A stretch of 64,000 nt of DNA from Pseudomonas fragi (GCF_002269505.1 NZ_NQKQ01000020.1:1-64000); one strand, 5' to 3'. Shown: positions 30,656 to 43,461, counted from the stretch's first letter. The notes: a model not told the origin generated them from the letters alone. Made by a program: numbers and translations.

Positions 30656-31780
30656 ATGGTAAAGCGCGACTATTACGAAATATTGGGTGTTGAACGCACC
30701 TCGACTGAGATAGAGCTGAAGAAGGCTTATCGCCGTTTGGCGATGAAGCATCACCCGGACCGTAATCCGGATGACAAGGCTTCGGAAGAGCTGTTCAAAG
30801 AGGCCAACGAGGCTTACGAGGTTCTGTCGGACTCCAGCAAGCGTGCTGCCTACGATCAATACGGTCATGCCGGTGTTGATCCGCAAATGGGTGGTGGCGG
30901 TGCCGGTTTCGGCGGTCAGAACTTCTCCGATATTTTCGGTGATGTGTTCAGCGATTTCTTTGGCGGTGGTCGTGGCGGCTCCCGGGGCGGCGCTCAGCGC
31001 GGTAGCGATTTGCGCTATACGCTGGAGCTGGATCTGGAAGAGGCCGTACGCGGTACCACGGTCAATATCCGTGTTCCTACACTGGTTAATTGCAAGCCAT
31101 GTGACGGTTCGGGCGCCAAGAAGGGTTCTTCGCCGGTGACCTGTACCACCTGTGGCGGTATTGGCCAGGTGCGCATGCAGCAGGGCTTCTTCGCGGTTCA
31201 GCAGACGTGCCCGCGCTGCCACGGTCAAGGCAAGGTCATTTCTGATCCGTGCGAAAGCTGCCGTGGTGAAGGTCGCGTAGAAGAGTACAAAACCCTTTCC
31301 GTCAAAGTACCTGCGGGCGTTGATACCGGCGATCGCATTCGTCTGTCCGGTGAGGGTGAGGCGGGCGTGCAGGGTGGGCCGACTGGCGACCTGTATGTGG
31401 TCATCGATGTGCGCGAGCACGCGATTTTCCAGCGCGACGGCAAACATCTGTTTTGTGAAGTGCCGATCAACTTTGCCGATGCTGCACTGGGTGCTGAAAT
31501 TGAAGTGCCGACCCTGGATGGTCGGGTCAAACTGAAAATCCCGGAAGGTACGCAAAGCGGCAAGCAATTCCGATTGCGTGGCAAGGGCGTGGCCCCGGTT
31601 CGCGGTGGTGGTGCTGGCGATTTGATGTGCCGTGTGGTGATCGAAACCCCGGTCAAACTGAGCCGTCGTCAGCGCGAGCTGATGGAAGAGTTCCGTACCA
31701 CGCTGGAAGGTGACAGCAGTCATTCGCCAAACGCCACAGGCTGGTTTGAAGGCGTTAAGCGTTTTTTCGGCGACCTGTAA
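30656..31780 (+). CDS. dnaJ: Co-chaperone DnaJ (Hsp40)
   Basis: The 374-residue type I J-protein stimulates the DnaK ATPase. It has the J domain with HPD at 33-35, a Gly/Phe-rich linker (about 75-115), four CxxCxGxG zinc repeats (CKPCDGSG, CTTCGGIG, CPRCHGQG, CESCRGEG) and the substrate-binding C-terminal domains. ATG 30656 (MVKRDYYEILG) is the conserved start; a frame 6 codons longer begins with a GTG-like codon. It is followed by dapB after 10 bases. Confidence 0.98.
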   Translation: MVKRDYYEILGVERTSTEIELKKAYRRLAMKHHPDRNPDDKASEELFKEANEAYEVLSDSSKRAAYDQYGHAGVDPQMGGGGAGFGGQNFSDIFGDVFSDFFGGGRGGSRGGAQRGSDLRYTLELDLEEAVRGTTVNIRVPTLVNCKPCDGSGAKKGSSPVTCTTCGGIGQVRMQQGFFAVQQTCPRCHGQGKVISDPCESCRGEGRVEEYKTLSVKVPAGVDTGDRIRLSGEGEAGVQGGPTGDLYVVIDVREHAIFQRDGKHLFCEVPINFADAALGAEIEVPTLDGRVKLKIPEGTQSGKQFRLRGKGVAPVRGGGAGDLMCRVVIETPVKLSRRQRELMEEFRTTLEGDSSHSPNATGWFEGVKRFFGDL

Positions 31781-31790
31781 GGAGCGGTAA

Positions 31791-32597
31791 ATGCGACGTA
31801 TAGCTGTGATGGGCGCTGCCGGGCGCATGGGCAAGACATTGGTCGATGCTGTGCAGCAGCGCGCACCACTGTGCGGGTTGACGGCGGCAATCGTTCGTCC
31901 GGGCAGCTCTCTGGTGGGGGCTGATGCCGGTGAGCTGGCTTCTGTCGGTCGCATTGGCGTGCCGTTGTCGGACAGCCTGCAAGCGGTTGCGGCTGATTTC
32001 GACGTGCTGATCGACTTCACCTTGCCTGAAGTGATGCTGGCCAATCTGGCGGTGTGTCGCAAGTTGGGCAAGGCCATGGTGATCGGCACCACGGGGTTGA
32101 ATGCTGGGCAAAAGCAGTTGTTGGTCGAGGCTGGCCAAGATATCGCGATTGTCTTTGCTTCCAACTTCAGTGTCGGCGTCAATCTGTCGTTCAAGCTGCT
32201 GGACATGGCGGCGCGGGTGATGGGTGAAGATGCCGATATCGAAATTATCGAGGCCCATCACCGGCACAAGGTCGACGCACCTTCGGGGACGGCGATGCGC
32301 ATGGGTGAGGTGATTGCCGATGCGCTGGGCCGTGATCTGCAAAAGGTTGCGGTCTATGGTCGTGAAGGCCACACCGGTGCCCGTGAGCGCGAAACAATCG
32401 GTTTCGCCACGGTGCGTGGCGGTGATGTGGTGGGTGATCACACGGTCTTGTTCGCCACTGAAGGCGAGCGGCTCGAAATCACCCACAAGGCATCCAGTCG
32501 CATGACCTTTGCCAAGGGCGCTGTTCGTGCTGCCCTGTGGCTGCAAGGTCGCGAGCCTGGCCTGTATGACATGCAGGATGTGCTCGACCTGCGTTGA
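31791..32597 (+). CDS. dapB: 4-hydroxy-tetrahydrodipicolinate reductase
   Basis: The 268-residue enzyme of the lysine/diaminopimelate pathway reduces the DapA product with NAD(P)H. It has an N-terminal Rossmann motif (MRRIAVMGAAGRMGKTLV, GxGRMG type), ASNFSVGVNL, and the catalytic EAHHRHKVDAPSGTA (HHRxKxDAPSGT). It lies between dnaJ and carA as in other pseudomonads, and a terminator follows. Confidence 0.98.
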   Translation: MRRIAVMGAAGRMGKTLVDAVQQRAPLCGLTAAIVRPGSSLVGADAGELASVGRIGVPLSDSLQAVAADFDVLIDFTLPEVMLANLAVCRKLGKAMVIGTTGLNAGQKQLLVEAGQDIAIVFASNFSVGVNLSFKLLDMAARVMGEDADIEIIEAHHRHKVDAPSGTAMRMGEVIADALGRDLQKVAVYGREGHTGARERETIGFATVRGGDVVGDHTVLFATEGERLEITHKASSRMTFAKGAVRAALWLQGREPGLYDMQDVLDLR

Positions 32598-32610
32598 GTT
32601 AACTCTGTAA

Positions 32611-32645
32611 AATCGGGCTGTTGGCGCGCCAGTAGCCCGATTTTT
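32611..32645 (+). terminator. Terminator after dapB
   Basis: AATCGGGCT (32611-32619) and AGCCCGATT (32634-32642) pair, followed by TTTAAC. Confidence 0.82.
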
Positions 32646-32767
32646 AACCGCTAAGCGATGTTCTGTCGCATTCCCCTGTCTTTTAGACTCTTTAGCGGTA
32701 GACCAAAAAAGCCTTTTTCTGTAAGCTACAGCTTTAGTGTGTCCACTAAAAGCGCGCAGATAATTCG

Positions 32768-32860
32768 ATGAAGAAGCGGGGTGACGTGTCCATACGTCAC
32801 TCCGCTTTTTTACAACCTGCGATCGCCCTTTCAGGCTTTATTTACGGGAGGTCTTCTTGA
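32768..32860 (+). CDS. Possible leader peptide of carA (30 aa)
   Basis: ATG 32768 opens MKKRGDVSIRHSAFLQPAIA and ends at TGA 32858-32860, which overlaps the carA TTG start (TTGA). It runs through both arms of the leader terminator hairpin (32774-32811), so translation of the leader could melt the hairpin and then reinitiate at carA. It has no obvious Shine-Dalgarno site, and two of its first ten codons are Arg. Function is inferred only from layout. Confidence 0.3.
   Translation: MKKRGDVSIRHSAFLQPAIALSGFIYGRSS
32774..32811 (+). terminator. Terminator-like hairpin (attenuator) in the carA leader
   Basis: AAGCGG-G-GTGACGT pairs with ACGTCAC-T-CCGCTT (one internal G/T mismatch, 6-base loop), followed directly by T5. 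It ends 46 bases before carA and after the dapB terminator, so it is placed to attenuate carAB. Confidence 0.75.
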
Positions 32861-33993
32861 CTAAGCAAGCCATACTCGCCCTCGCTGATGGCAGCATTTT
32901 TCGCGGCGAAGCCATTGGGGCCGACGGTCAAACCGTTGGTGAGGTGGTGTTTAACACCGCAATGACTGGCTACCAGGAGATCCTGACGGATCCTTCCTAC
33001 GCTCAGCAAATCGTGACCCTGACTTACCCGCATGTTGGCAACACCGGTACTACCCCGGAAGACGCCGAGTCTGATCGTGTCTGGTCCGCAGGTCTGGTAA
33101 TCCGTGATCTGCCGCTGGTTGCTAGCAACTGGCGCAACACCATGTCCCTGGCCGACTACCTGAAAACCAACAATGTTGTGGCTATCGCCGGTATCGACAC
33201 TCGCCGCCTGACGCGCATCCTGCGTGAGAAAGGCGCGCAGAACGGTTGCATCATGGCGGGCGACAACATTTCTGAAGAAGCTGCCATCGCAGCTGCTCGC
33301 GGCTTCCCGGGCCTGAAGGGCATGGATCTGGCGAAAGTCGTCAGCACCGAAAAAGCCTACGAGTGGCGCTCCAGCGTCTGGAACCTGGCTACCGACAGTC
33401 ATCCGACCATCGAAGCCAGCGAACTGCCTTATCACGTGGTCGCTTATGACTACGGCGTAAAGTGGAACATCCTGCGCATGCTGGTTGAGCGCGGCTGCCG
33501 CGTGACCGTGGTTCCGGCACAGACTCCGGCCAGCGACGTTCTGGCACTCAACCCGGATGGCGTGTTCCTGTCCAACGGCCCGGGTGACCCTGAGCCTTGC
33601 GACTACGCGATCACTGCAATCAAGCAAGTGCTGACCACCGAGATTCCGGTTTTCGGTATCTGCCTGGGTCACCAGTTGCTGGCCCTGGCTTCCGGCGCCA
33701 AGACCGTGAAAATGGGTCATGGCCATCACGGTGCCAACCACCCGGTTCAGGATCTGGACACTGGTGTTGTGATGATTACCAGCCAGAACCACGGTTTTGC
33801 GGTAGACGAAGCGAGCTTGCCAGCCAATGTGCGCGCCATCCACAAGTCGCTGTTCGACGGCACCCTGCAAGGTATCGAGCTGACCGACAAGAGCGCTTTC
33901 AGCTTCCAGGGTCACCCTGAAGCAAGCCCTGGCCCGAACGACGTTGCACCGCTGTTCGATCGCTTCATCAATGAGATGGCCAAGCGCCGTTAA
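32857..33993 (+). CDS. carA: Carbamoyl phosphate synthase, small (glutaminase) subunit
   Basis: The 378-residue subunit hydrolyses glutamine and passes ammonia to CarB for carbamoyl phosphate, the shared precursor of arginine and pyrimidines. The class I amidotransferase triad is complete: Cys269 in FGICLGHQLL, His353 and Glu355 in FQGHPEASPG, the same numbers as E. coli CarA. The start is TTG, with GGGAGG five bases before it, and no ATG near it in frame. carB follows after 111 bases. Confidence 0.97.
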   Translation: MTKQAILALADGSIFRGEAIGADGQTVGEVVFNTAMTGYQEILTDPSYAQQIVTLTYPHVGNTGTTPEDAESDRVWSAGLVIRDLPLVASNWRNTMSLADYLKTNNVVAIAGIDTRRLTRILREKGAQNGCIMAGDNISEEAAIAAARGFPGLKGMDLAKVVSTEKAYEWRSSVWNLATDSHPTIEASELPYHVVAYDYGVKWNILRMLVERGCRVTVVPAQTPASDVLALNPDGVFLSNGPGDPEPCDYAITAIKQVLTTEIPVFGICLGHQLLALASGAKTVKMGHGHHGANHPVQDLDTGVVMITSQNHGFAVDEASLPANVRAIHKSLFDGTLQGIELTDKSAFSFQGHPEASPGPNDVAPLFDRFINEMAKRR

Positions 33994-34104
33994 TCAGCCT
34001 CCTGCTGGCGCCCTGTGGCGGCCCCGAATTTCGGTGGCCCCCGGGGGCTTCAGAAACCTGATTGACAGCTTGCCGACTGACCTGCGGATTTGAGTGACAA
34101 ACCC

Positions 34105-37322
<3,218 letters not shown>

Positions 37323-37326
<4 letters not shown>

Positions 37327-37799
37327 TCAAGTACCCAATGACGGTCCAGGGCGCCAAAGCCCTGGAAGAAGAGCACGCACATCTGACCAAGGTTGTTCGT
37401 CCCAAGCTGAGCCAGGATATCGGTACGGCGCGTGAGCTGGGCGACCTTAAAGAAAACGCTGAATACCATGCTGCCCGTGAGCAGCAGGGTATGGTTGAGG
37501 CGCGTATCCGTGACATCGAAGGCCGCATGCAGAACGCGGTGATCATCGATGTAACGACGATTCCTCACACCGGCAAAGTGATTTTCGGCACCACGGTCGA
37601 GATCGCCAACGTTGAAACTGACGAAAGCGTGACCTACCAGATCGTTGGTGAAGATGAGGCTGACTTCAAGCTCGGAAAGATCTCCGTGGGTTCGCCACTT
37701 GCCCGTGCCTTGATTGCCAAGGAAGAGGGTGATGTGGTGGCGGTGAAAACACCGGGCGGCGTCATTGAGTACGAAATTGTCAAAGTAAGTCACATCTAA
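37323..37799 (+). CDS. greA: Transcription elongation factor GreA
   Basis: The 158-residue factor rescues backtracked RNA polymerase by stimulating transcript cleavage. The N-terminal coiled coil carries the acidic tip (RELGDLKENAEYHAAREQQGMVEARI), and the C-terminal FKBP-like domain ends GVIEYEIVKVSHI. The ATG overlaps the carB stop (ATGA), and a strong terminator follows. Confidence 0.98.
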
Positions 37800-37803
37800 G
37801 AGG

Positions 37804-37832
37804 GCGCCCGCCGTGTGCGGGCGCACTTTTTT
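37804..37832 (+). terminator. Terminator of the carAB-greA unit
   Basis: GCGCCCGC-CGTGT-GCGGGCGC is followed by AC and six T. The 247 bases from here to yhbY hold no frame I would call. Confidence 0.93.
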
Positions 37833-38079
37833 GGCGGTCGGCCCGGGTATTGCGGGTTGGCGGCCTGTGGTTGTTTCACACAGAATTGTTTGCCGGTGCT
37901 GGCCTCAATGTGGCTGGCGGCGGTTTCTGGTTCAAGTGGCAGGTAGCGGGGCGGGAAGTAGTGCGTTGGGCGTCTCTGGCTGCCTGATGCGTTGCGCGGG
38001 CAGTTCTTGCATGACTCTCGGGCTTTGGCCCTGGAAGAGTTTCAGGGCGCGCCAGGCGCACCCTTGACCCTTGTCTACA

Positions 38080-38388
38080 TCACTTGAAACGGTGGATGTT
38101 CGACAGTTGCTTGTTTACATTGACGTTCTTGCGGTACAGAAGCGCCATTTTGCCGATAACCTGTACCAGTTCCGCTTTGCCGACCTTGCACAGTTCTGCA
38201 ATGGCCTCCAGGCGGGATTCGCGATCCAGAATGTTGACTTTGATTTTAATCAGCTCGTGATCGCCCAATGCGCGTTCGAGTTCGGCTAAAACACCTTCAG
38301 TCAAACCATTGTCAGCCACAGTCAAAACTGGTTTCAGATGGTGGCCAATGGATTTGTACTGTTTCTTCTGCTCTTGAGTGAGCGGCAT
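38080..38388 (-). CDS. yhbY: YhbY family RNA-binding (CRM-domain) protein
   Basis: The 102-residue protein is a single CRM domain (MPLTQEQKKQYKSIGHHLKPVLTVADNGLTEGVLAELERALGDHELIKIKV), bound to pre-50S ribosomal particles in E. coli. It has the usual hydrophobic core in place of a GxxG catalytic loop. It is divergent from rlmE, with 107 bases shared between the starts. Confidence 0.95.
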   Translation of the reverse strand: MPLTQEQKKQYKSIGHHLKPVLTVADNGLTEGVLAELERALGDHELIKIKVNILDRESRLEAIAELCKVGKAELVQVIGKMALLYRKNVNVNKQLSNIHRFK

Positions 38389-38495
38389 AATCTGACCCCT
38401 GTGTCTGATCTTGTAAAAAGCGGCGGCCAGTTTACCCGAGCGAGTCCCAGACCGCCCAGTTAATCACGACCCGTTTAAAATTTTTGAGGTGGCCC

Positions 38496-39146
38496 GTGGC
38501 CCGTTCCAAGACTAGCCTTAACTGGCTGAAAGAACATTTCAACGACCCGTACGTCAAAATGGCGCAAAAAGACGGGTATCGCTCCCGTGCCAGCTACAAA
38601 TTGCTGGAGATCCAGGAGCGCGACAAGCTGATTCGTCCCGGCATGACCGTTATCGACCTGGGTGCTGCCCCGGGTGGCTGGTCGCAGGTGACCAGTCGTC
38701 TGATCGGTGGTCAGGGGCGTTTGATTGCTTCCGACATCCTGGATATGGACAGCATCCCTGATGTGACCTTCATCAAGGGCGACTTTACCGAGGACGCCGT
38801 GCTTGCACAGATCCTCGAGGCTGTCGGAAATACGCAAGTAGACCTTGTGATTTCAGATATGGCCCCCAATATGAGTGGATTGGCAGCTGTGGACATGCCT
38901 CGGGCAATGTTCCTCTGCGAATTGGCACTCGACCTTGCTGGTCGCGTCCTACGTCCTGGCGGTGATTTTCTGATTAAAGTTTTCCAGGGTGAAGGCTTCG
39001 ATCAGTACCACAAAGACATTCGCAAGCTGTTTGACAAGGTACAGATGCGCAAGCCGTCCTCGTCGCGAGACAGGTCCCGTGAGCAGTATTTGCTGGGGCG
39101 CGGCTTCCGCGGTGTTGAAGGTTCGGCCAGTGATGAACGTCTGTAA
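38496..39146 (+). CDS. rlmE: 23S rRNA 2'-O-ribose methyltransferase RlmE (RrmJ/FtsJ)
   Basis: The 216-residue enzyme methylates U2552 in the 23S A loop. It has K in SRASYKLLEI, the SAM loop DLGAAPGGWSQV, DMAPNMSG and the second catalytic Lys in GGDFLIKVFQGEGF, the K-D-K-E tetrad. I chose GTG 38496 (MARSKTSLNWLKEHF) because GAGGTGG lies just upstream and it matches the usual N-terminus; a TTG at 38484 would add four residues. ftsH follows as in E. coli. Confidence 0.96.
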   Translation: MARSKTSLNWLKEHFNDPYVKMAQKDGYRSRASYKLLEIQERDKLIRPGMTVIDLGAAPGGWSQVTSRLIGGQGRLIASDILDMDSIPDVTFIKGDFTEDAVLAQILEAVGNTQVDLVISDMAPNMSGLAAVDMPRAMFLCELALDLAGRVLRPGGDFLIKVFQGEGFDQYHKDIRKLFDKVQMRKPSSSRDRSREQYLLGRGFRGVEGSASDERL

Positions 39147-39330
39147 CAAGGGCGATAGATTTTTTTGAGTCGCTTTACAGATCTGGCATAACGAATATTG
39201 TGTAGGCAAAGTTTCACAAAGGGTTACAGACGGAGCCTGCAAGGGTTGTAGGCAATGTAGTAAGTTATGCCGGTGAATATCATGCGAAGCACGCTTCAGT
39301 AGCGGGGCTTGTGCTTCAGAGGGTAGCTAA

Positions 39331-41247
39331 TTGAACGATATGGCAAAGAATCTGATCCTGTGGTTGATCATCGCCGCTGTCCTGGTGACAGTGATGAACA
39401 ACTTCTCCAGTCCAAACGAGCCACAAACCCTCAACTATTCCGACTTCATCCAGCAAGTTAAGGATGGCAAGGTCGAGCGCGTTGCCGTGGATGGCTACGT
39501 GATTACCGGCAAACGCAGCGATGGCGATACCTTCAAAACCATCCGTCCGGCCATTCAGGACAACGGTTTGATCGGTGACCTGGTGGATAACCACGTAACC
39601 GTTGAAGGCAAACTGCCTGAGCAACAAAGCATCTGGACCCAGTTGCTGGTTGCGAGCTTCCCGATCCTGGTGATTATTGCGGTCTTCATGTTCATGATGC
39701 GCCAGATGCAGGGCGGTGCCGGCGGTAAAGGCGGCCCGATGAGCTTTGGCAAGAGCAAGGCGCGGCTGCTGTCGGAAGACCAGGTCAAGACGACTCTGGC
39801 TGACGTGGCAGGTTGCGATGAAGCCAAGGAAGAAGTGGGCGAGCTGGTTGAGTTCCTGCGTGATCCGGGCAAGTTCCAGCGCCTGGGTGGTCGCATTCCT
39901 CGCGGCGTGCTGATGGTGGGACCGCCTGGTACCGGTAAAACCCTGATCGCCAAGGCGATTGCGGGTGAGGCCAAGGTACCGTTCTTCACGATTTCCGGTT
40001 CCGACTTTGTTGAAATGTTCGTGGGCGTTGGCGCAAGCCGTGTTCGTGACATGTTTGAGCAGGCGAAAAAACACGCACCTTGCATCATCTTTATCGATGA
40101 AATCGACGCTGTCGGCCGTCACCGTGGCAACGGTATGGGTGGTGGTCACGATGAGCGTGAGCAGACCCTTAACCAGTTGCTGGTTGAGATGGACGGCTTT
40201 GAGATGAACGACGGCATCATCGTGATTGCCGCCACTAACCGTCCTGACGTACTTGACCCTGCGCTGTTGCGTCCAGGTCGTTTTGACCGTCAGGTCGTGG
40301 TGGGCTTGCCGGACATTCGTGGTCGCGAGCAGATTCTCAAGGTGCACATGCGTAAAGTGCCAATGGGCGATGATGTCCAGCCGGCTGTTATTGCGCGTGG
40401 TACGCCGGGCTTCTCGGGTGCCGATCTGGCCAACCTGGTGAACGAAGCTTCCCTGTTCGCAGCGCGTACCGGCAAGCGTGTTGTTGAAATGAAAGAGTTC
40501 GAGCTGGCCAAAGACAAGATCATGATGGGCGCCGAGCGCAAATCGATGGTCATGTCGGATAAAGAAAAGCGCAACACGGCCTATCACGAAGCGGGTCACG
40601 CTATCGTTGGTCGCGTAGTGCCTGAGCATGACCCGGTTTACAAGGTGTCGATCATTCCTCGTGGCCGCGCCCTGGGCGTGACCATGTTCCTGCCGGAAGA
40701 AGATCGCTACAGCCTGTCCAAGCGTGCGCTGATCAGCCAGATCTGCTCGCTCTATGGTGGCCGTATCGCTGAAGAGATGACCCTGGGTTTCGACGGTGTG
40801 ACCACCGGCGCTTCCAACGACATCATGCGAGCCAGCCAGATTGCCCGCAACATGGTGACCAAATGGGGCTTGTCCGAGAAGCTCGGCCCGCTGATGTATG
40901 CCGAGGACGAAGAGTCCTATCTGGGTCGTGGTGGCGGTCAGTCTGCAAGCGTATCGGGCGAGACAGCCAAGCTGATCGACTCCGAAGTGCGCAGCATCAT
41001 TGATCAGTGCTACAACACGGCCAAGCAGATCCTGACAGAAAACCGCGACAAGCTGGATGCAATGGCAGACGCGTTGATGAAGTACGAAACGATCGATGCC
41101 GATCAGATCGACGACATCATGGCGGGTCGTCCGCCACGCGAGCCTCGTGACTGGGAAGATGGCAACTCGGGTACCCCGACTGCCCCTACGCTGGATAAAA
41201 CCGAGCGCCCGGAAACACCTATCGGCGGCCCTGCTGCTGATCAATAA
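39331..41247 (+). CDS. ftsH: ATP-dependent zinc metalloprotease FtsH
   Basis: The 638-residue inner-membrane protease degrades LpxC, sigma-32 and misassembled membrane proteins. It has a first membrane helix (about 6-24), a periplasmic domain, a second helix (about 100-125), the AAA module with Walker A GPPGTGKT (197-204) and the zinc site HEAGH (419-423). The start is probably TTG 39331, because AGAGGG lies seven bases before it; the ATG at 39340 (MAKNLILW) is 16 bases from that site. The C-terminal tail is acidic and Pro/Thr-rich. Confidence 0.98.
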   Translation: MNDMAKNLILWLIIAAVLVTVMNNFSSPNEPQTLNYSDFIQQVKDGKVERVAVDGYVITGKRSDGDTFKTIRPAIQDNGLIGDLVDNHVTVEGKLPEQQSIWTQLLVASFPILVIIAVFMFMMRQMQGGAGGKGGPMSFGKSKARLLSEDQVKTTLADVAGCDEAKEEVGELVEFLRDPGKFQRLGGRIPRGVLMVGPPGTGKTLIAKAIAGEAKVPFFTISGSDFVEMFVGVGASRVRDMFEQAKKHAPCIIFIDEIDAVGRHRGNGMGGGHDEREQTLNQLLVEMDGFEMNDGIIVIAATNRPDVLDPALLRPGRFDRQVVVGLPDIRGREQILKVHMRKVPMGDDVQPAVIARGTPGFSGADLANLVNEASLFAARTGKRVVEMKEFELAKDKIMMGAERKSMVMSDKEKRNTAYHEAGHAIVGRVVPEHDPVYKVSIIPRGRALGVTMFLPEEDRYSLSKRALISQICSLYGGRIAEEMTLGFDGVTTGASNDIMRASQIARNMVTKWGLSEKLGPLMYAEDEESYLGRGGGQSASVSGETAKLIDSEVRSIIDQCYNTAKQILTENRDKLDAMADALMKYETIDADQIDDIMAGRPPREPRDWEDGNSGTPTAPTLDKTERPETPIGGPAADQ

Positions 41248-41255
41248 GGCTTGAA

Positions 41256-42107
41256 ATGACTTCTGTTCAGTCCTCAACCCGGTTGCCTTGCGGCAACCGG
41301 GTTCTTGATTTGGCCCATACGCATGTTATGGGCATCCTCAATGTCACCCCAGACTCCTTCTCCGATGGCGGCCGCTTTGCACCGCTGGATGCGGCTCTGC
41401 GCCATGCAGAGGCGATGGTTTTGGCCGGTGCGACCCTGATTGATGTTGGCGGCGAATCAACGCGCCCCGGAGCGCCTGTGGTCTTCCCGCAGGCAGAGCT
41501 CGACCGGGTTGCGCCGGTTGTCGAGCGCATTGCCCGGGAACTGGATGTAATTATTTCGGTCGATACATCCGCGCCAATGGTCATGACCGAGGTTGCGCGC
41601 CTTGGGGCGGGCTTGATCAATGATGTGCGCTCGCTGCGCCGTGAAGGTGCCCTGCAGGCTGCTGCAGCCACCGGCCTGCCGGTGTGTCTGATGCATATGC
41701 TCGGTGAGCCCGGCGATATGCAGGACAACCCGCATTACGAAGATCTGGTAGGTGAGGTGTCGGGGTTTCTGGCTGACAGCATGGCGCGTTGTGCGGCGGC
41801 TGGCATCGGGCCTGAGCGCATCGTGCTGGACCCGGGTTTTGGTTTTGCCAAAACCTTGCAACACAATTTGAGCCTGTTCAAGCATATGGAAGCCCTGCAT
41901 GCGTTGGGTCGGCCTTTGCTGGTGGGCGTGTCACGTAAAAGCATGGTCGGGCAGACACTGAACCGGCCAGTTGCAGAGCGGCTCTATGGCAGTCTGGCTC
42001 TTGCGGCATTGGCGATGACCAAGGGGGCGCGCATATTGCGTGTCCATGATGTTGCCGAAACAGTTGATGTGGTACGGATGATCGCAGCGGTAGATGCCGC
42101 CGACTAA
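41256..42107 (+). CDS. folP: Dihydropteroate synthase
   Basis: The 283-residue folate enzyme joins p-aminobenzoate to the pterin and is the target of sulfonamides. It is a TIM barrel with MGILNVTPDSFSDGG, DVGGESTRPGA, NDVRSL, CLMHMLGEPGDMQ and ILRVHDVAETVD, all family boxes. It starts 8 bases after ftsH and glmM begins 16 bases after its stop, the conserved ftsH-folP-glmM cluster. Confidence 0.98.
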   Translation: MTSVQSSTRLPCGNRVLDLAHTHVMGILNVTPDSFSDGGRFAPLDAALRHAEAMVLAGATLIDVGGESTRPGAPVVFPQAELDRVAPVVERIARELDVIISVDTSAPMVMTEVARLGAGLINDVRSLRREGALQAAAATGLPVCLMHMLGEPGDMQDNPHYEDLVGEVSGFLADSMARCAAAGIGPERIVLDPGFGFAKTLQHNLSLFKHMEALHALGRPLLVGVSRKSMVGQTLNRPVAERLYGSLALAALAMTKGARILRVHDVAETVDVVRMIAAVDAAD

Positions 42108-42123
42108 GAATGATGGAGCACTT

Positions 42124-43461
42124 ATGACAAAGAAGTATTTTGGCACCGACGGTATTCGTGGTCGGGTCGGCGTTTATCCGATTACCCCTGACTTTATGCT
42201 CAAGTTGGGCTGGGCAGCGGGCATGGCGTTTCGCAGCAAAGGTGCTTGCCGCATTCTGGTAGGCAAGGACACGCGTATTTCGGGCTACATGTTTGAGTCG
42301 GCCCTTGAGGCCGGTTTGTCGGCTGCCGGGGCTGATGTGATGCTGCTGGGGCCTATGCCCACGCCGGCCATTGCCTACCTGACACGTACCTTCCATGCGG
42401 AAGCGGGTATCGTGATCAGCGCTTCGCACAATCCCCATGACGATAATGGCATCAAGTTCTTTTCCGGCGAGGGCACCAAGCTGCCTGATGACGTTGAACT
42501 GATGATTGAAGAGTTGCTGGATGCGCCGATGACGGTTGTCGATTCCGACAAGCTCGGCAAGGTCTCGCGGATCAATGATGCACCGGGCCGCTATATCGAA
42601 TTCTGCAAAAGCAGCGTACCAAGCAGTACCAAATTCAGCGGTATGAAGATTGTTCTCGACTGCGCCCACGGTGCGACCTACAAGGTTGCGCCAAGTGTTT
42701 TCAAAGAGCTGGGTGCTCAAGTCGTTGTGCTGTCGGCTCAGCCTGATGGCCTGAATATCAACGAAAACTGCGGTTCGACTCATATGGGTCAGTTGCAGGC
42801 TGCCGTGGTGGCTGAAGGTGCGGACCTGGGTATTGCCTTTGATGGCGACGGTGACCGCGTGCTGATGGTTGACCACACCGGTGCCGTGGTAGATGGCGAT
42901 GAGCTGTTGTTTATCATTGCCCGTGACTTGCACGAGCGTGGCAAATTGCAGGGTGGCGTTGTCGGTACGCTGATGAGCAACCTTGGCCTGGAGCTGGCAT
43001 TGGCTGACCTGGGTATTGAGTTCGTGCGCGCCAATGTCGGCGACCGTTATGTGATCGCAGCCCTGCAAGAGCGTAACTGGCTGGTGGGTGGTGAAAACTC
43101 CGGGCATATCGTTTGCTTCCAGCACACCACGACTGGCGATGCGATCATCGCGGCGCTTCAGGTGTTGCTGTCGTTGCGTCGTCGCGACGAAAGCCTGGCC
43201 CAGTCGCGTCAGGCGCTGCGCAAGTGCCCGCAAGTACTGTTGAACGTACGTTTCGCGGGTGGCGTTGACCCTGTCGAGCATCCGGCGGTCAAAGAGGCGT
43301 GCGCGCGAGTGACGGCGGCCATGAACGGTCGTGGTCGCGTGTTGTTGCGCAAGTCTGGAACAGAGCCTTTGGTGCGTGTAATGGTCGAAGGCGATGACGA
43401 AAACATGGTTCGCGACTATGCCGAAGAGCTGGCAAAACTGGTAAGTGAAGTTTGTGCCTGA
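42124..43461 (+). CDS. glmM: Phosphoglucosamine mutase
   Basis: The 445-residue enzyme converts glucosamine-6-P to glucosamine-1-P for peptidoglycan and LPS. The phosphoserine loop is ISASHNPHDDNG with Ser101, the metal loop is FDGDGDR, and the phosphate-binding loop near the C-terminus is RKSGTEPLVRVMVEG. I chose ATG 42124 (MTKKYFGTDGIRG), preceded by GGAGCACTT. Confidence 0.98.
   Translation: MTKKYFGTDGIRGRVGVYPITPDFMLKLGWAAGMAFRSKGACRILVGKDTRISGYMFESALEAGLSAAGADVMLLGPMPTPAIAYLTRTFHAEAGIVISASHNPHDDNGIKFFSGEGTKLPDDVELMIEELLDAPMTVVDSDKLGKVSRINDAPGRYIEFCKSSVPSSTKFSGMKIVLDCAHGATYKVAPSVFKELGAQVVVLSAQPDGLNINENCGSTHMGQLQAAVVAEGADLGIAFDGDGDRVLMVDHTGAVVDGDELLFIIARDLHERGKLQGGVVGTLMSNLGLELALADLGIEFVRANVGDRYVIAALQERNWLVGGENSGHIVCFQHTTTGDAIIAALQVLLSLRRRDESLAQSRQALRKCPQVLLNVRFAGGVDPVEHPAVKEACARVTAAMNGRGRVLLRKSGTEPLVRVMVEGDDENMVRDYAEELAKLVSEVCA

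Noticed and set aside
39316..41277. 653-codon minus-strand frame, and similar long frames opposite pnp (51684-53708), glmM (41878-43689) and dnaJ (30440-32206)
   Set aside because: All are shadows of strongly identified genes and lack recognisable motifs.
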